A DNA stretch of 64,000 nucleotides from Adlercreutzia sp910585575 (GTDB lineage Bacteria; Actinomycetota; Coriobacteriia; Coriobacteriales; Eggerthellaceae). Below, piece after piece: positions 63,721 to 64,000 of this stretch. The DNA lies in assembly GCF_951801035.1 (NCBI RefSeq), contig NZ_CATOKT010000003.1. The stretch is one strand, 5' to 3'. Below the pieces are notes generated by a model. It made no database searches and was not told the DNA's origin. It worked only from the letters and a program-made list of their open reading frames with translations. The translations under genes and the position numbers were made by a program. Position 1 is the stretch's first letter; every line of letters starts with the position of its first letter.

Positions 63721-63796
63721 TGGTGGGCCCTGCGGGGATCGAACCCGCGACCTTGGGATTAAAAGTCCCCTGCTCTACCGACTGAGCTAAAGGCCC
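63721..63796 (-). tRNA. tRNA-Lys (UUU)
   Basis: A 76-nt cloverleaf on the minus strand: acceptor GGGCCTT/AGGGCCC, anticodon loop CTTTTAA with anticodon TTT, T arm GCGGG-TTCGATC-CCCGC, discriminator A, encoded CCA. It is the first tRNA after a good promoter and is probably co-transcribed with tRNA-Gln 110 bp downstream. Confidence 0.97.
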
Positions 63797-63818
63797 ACGA
63801 TGCTTCACGCAAGCGTAT

Positions 63819-63847
63819 AGTCTACCGTTCGACGGGTTCTGGGTCAA
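63819..63847 (-). promoter_or_regulatory. Promoter of the tRNA-Lys/tRNA-Gln unit
   Basis: On the minus strand TTGACC, a 17-bp spacer and TAGACT lie about 20 bp before the tRNA-Lys 5' end, a near-consensus sigma-A promoter. Confidence 0.85.
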
Positions 63848-64000
63848 TGAGTCTTTTTCAAGCGGTTGCTTTCCGACGGCGTGACTTTGATGGGGGCAGC
63901 ATCCCCTCGATCTCCTACCAGCCCGTTCCGGCCATCCCGGAGTCGACTGCGGCAGCATAGCGCACCTCCGCCGAGCATGCGACCACGGAGGCCCTGGGCG
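63848..64000. other. Right edge, possibly the 3' end of a minus-strand gene
   Basis: Two minus-strand frames stay open from the window edge: one ends at 63915 (last residues AAVDSGMAGTGW, GC-rich third positions) and one at 63844 (ending ESNRLKKTH). The first has codon use more like the neighbours. The stretch is too short to decide or name a product. Confidence 0.3.

Overview
This window is a contiguous, gene-dense, high-GC chromosomal segment, most likely from a member of the Eggerthellaceae (class Coriobacteriia, Actinomycetota). The case rests on three things: Tat-exported FAD_binding_2 ('fumarate reductase-like') flavoproteins, a 12-helix membrane domain fused to a LuxR DNA-binding domain (seen twice), and a largely anaerobic gene set (formate/C1 genes, an orphan TorD chaperone, menaquinone-type genes). 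The species cannot be fixed from sequence alone. No rRNA, CRISPR array, phage or intact insertion sequence is visible.

Layout, left to right. 1-3.4 kb: tail of a flavoprotein reductase facing a membrane LuxR regulator that overlaps queH. 3.4-5.1 kb: ferritin and a small 4-helix membrane protein, set among unusually structured intergenic DNA. 5.1-14.1 kb: housekeeping run rlmD, tilS, maf, hpt, ftsH, a folP-folK fusion and birA. 14.1-18.2 kb: MATE exporter, bioY, coaX (opposite strand) and an orphan OmpR-type regulator. 18.3-22.7 kb: formate/one-carbon block fhs, fchA, folD, a 54-residue Cys-rich protein and focA. 22.9-26.1 kb: the t6A tRNA-modification genes tsaE and a tsaB-rimI-tsaD triple fusion. 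26.1-34.4 kb: complete kdpFABC-kdpDE potassium system with tandem repeats upstream.

34.5-39.5 kb: TorD-like chaperone, then a six-gene minus-strand operon (response regulator, kinase, Trx-like lipoprotein without CXXC, CD1871A-type CXXC peptide, polytopic 4Fe-4S protein, TlpA-like lipoprotein). It looks like a self-regulated system moving electrons across the membrane to envelope thiols, and it is the best candidate here for a poorly described system. 39.6-42.7 kb: DUF5685, a UbiE/MenG methyltransferase and a divergent amidohydrolase homologue that has lost most metal ligands. 42.9-47.9 kb: small membrane protein, tatA/B, tatC, hypA, nadE and a NarL-type two-component pair. 48-50.2 kb: CIRCE-controlled groES-groEL. 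50.5-54.9 kb: xpt with an NCS2 permease, a His-rich metal transporter and an HD-domain protein.

55-63.2 kb: two further Tat flavoprotein reductases, one divergent from a membrane LuxR regulator and one downstream of a LysR regulator, with UspA and an MFS carrier between them. The right end carries tRNA-Gln and tRNA-Lys on the minus strand. A 22-bp copy of the tRNA-Gln 3' end lies 183 bp further on and looks like the scar of a lost integrated element.

Most long ORFs opposite these genes are GC-driven shadows and were left out. Start sites were chosen by ribosome-binding sites, overlaps and family length. Family names come from recognising sequence motifs; no database search was run.
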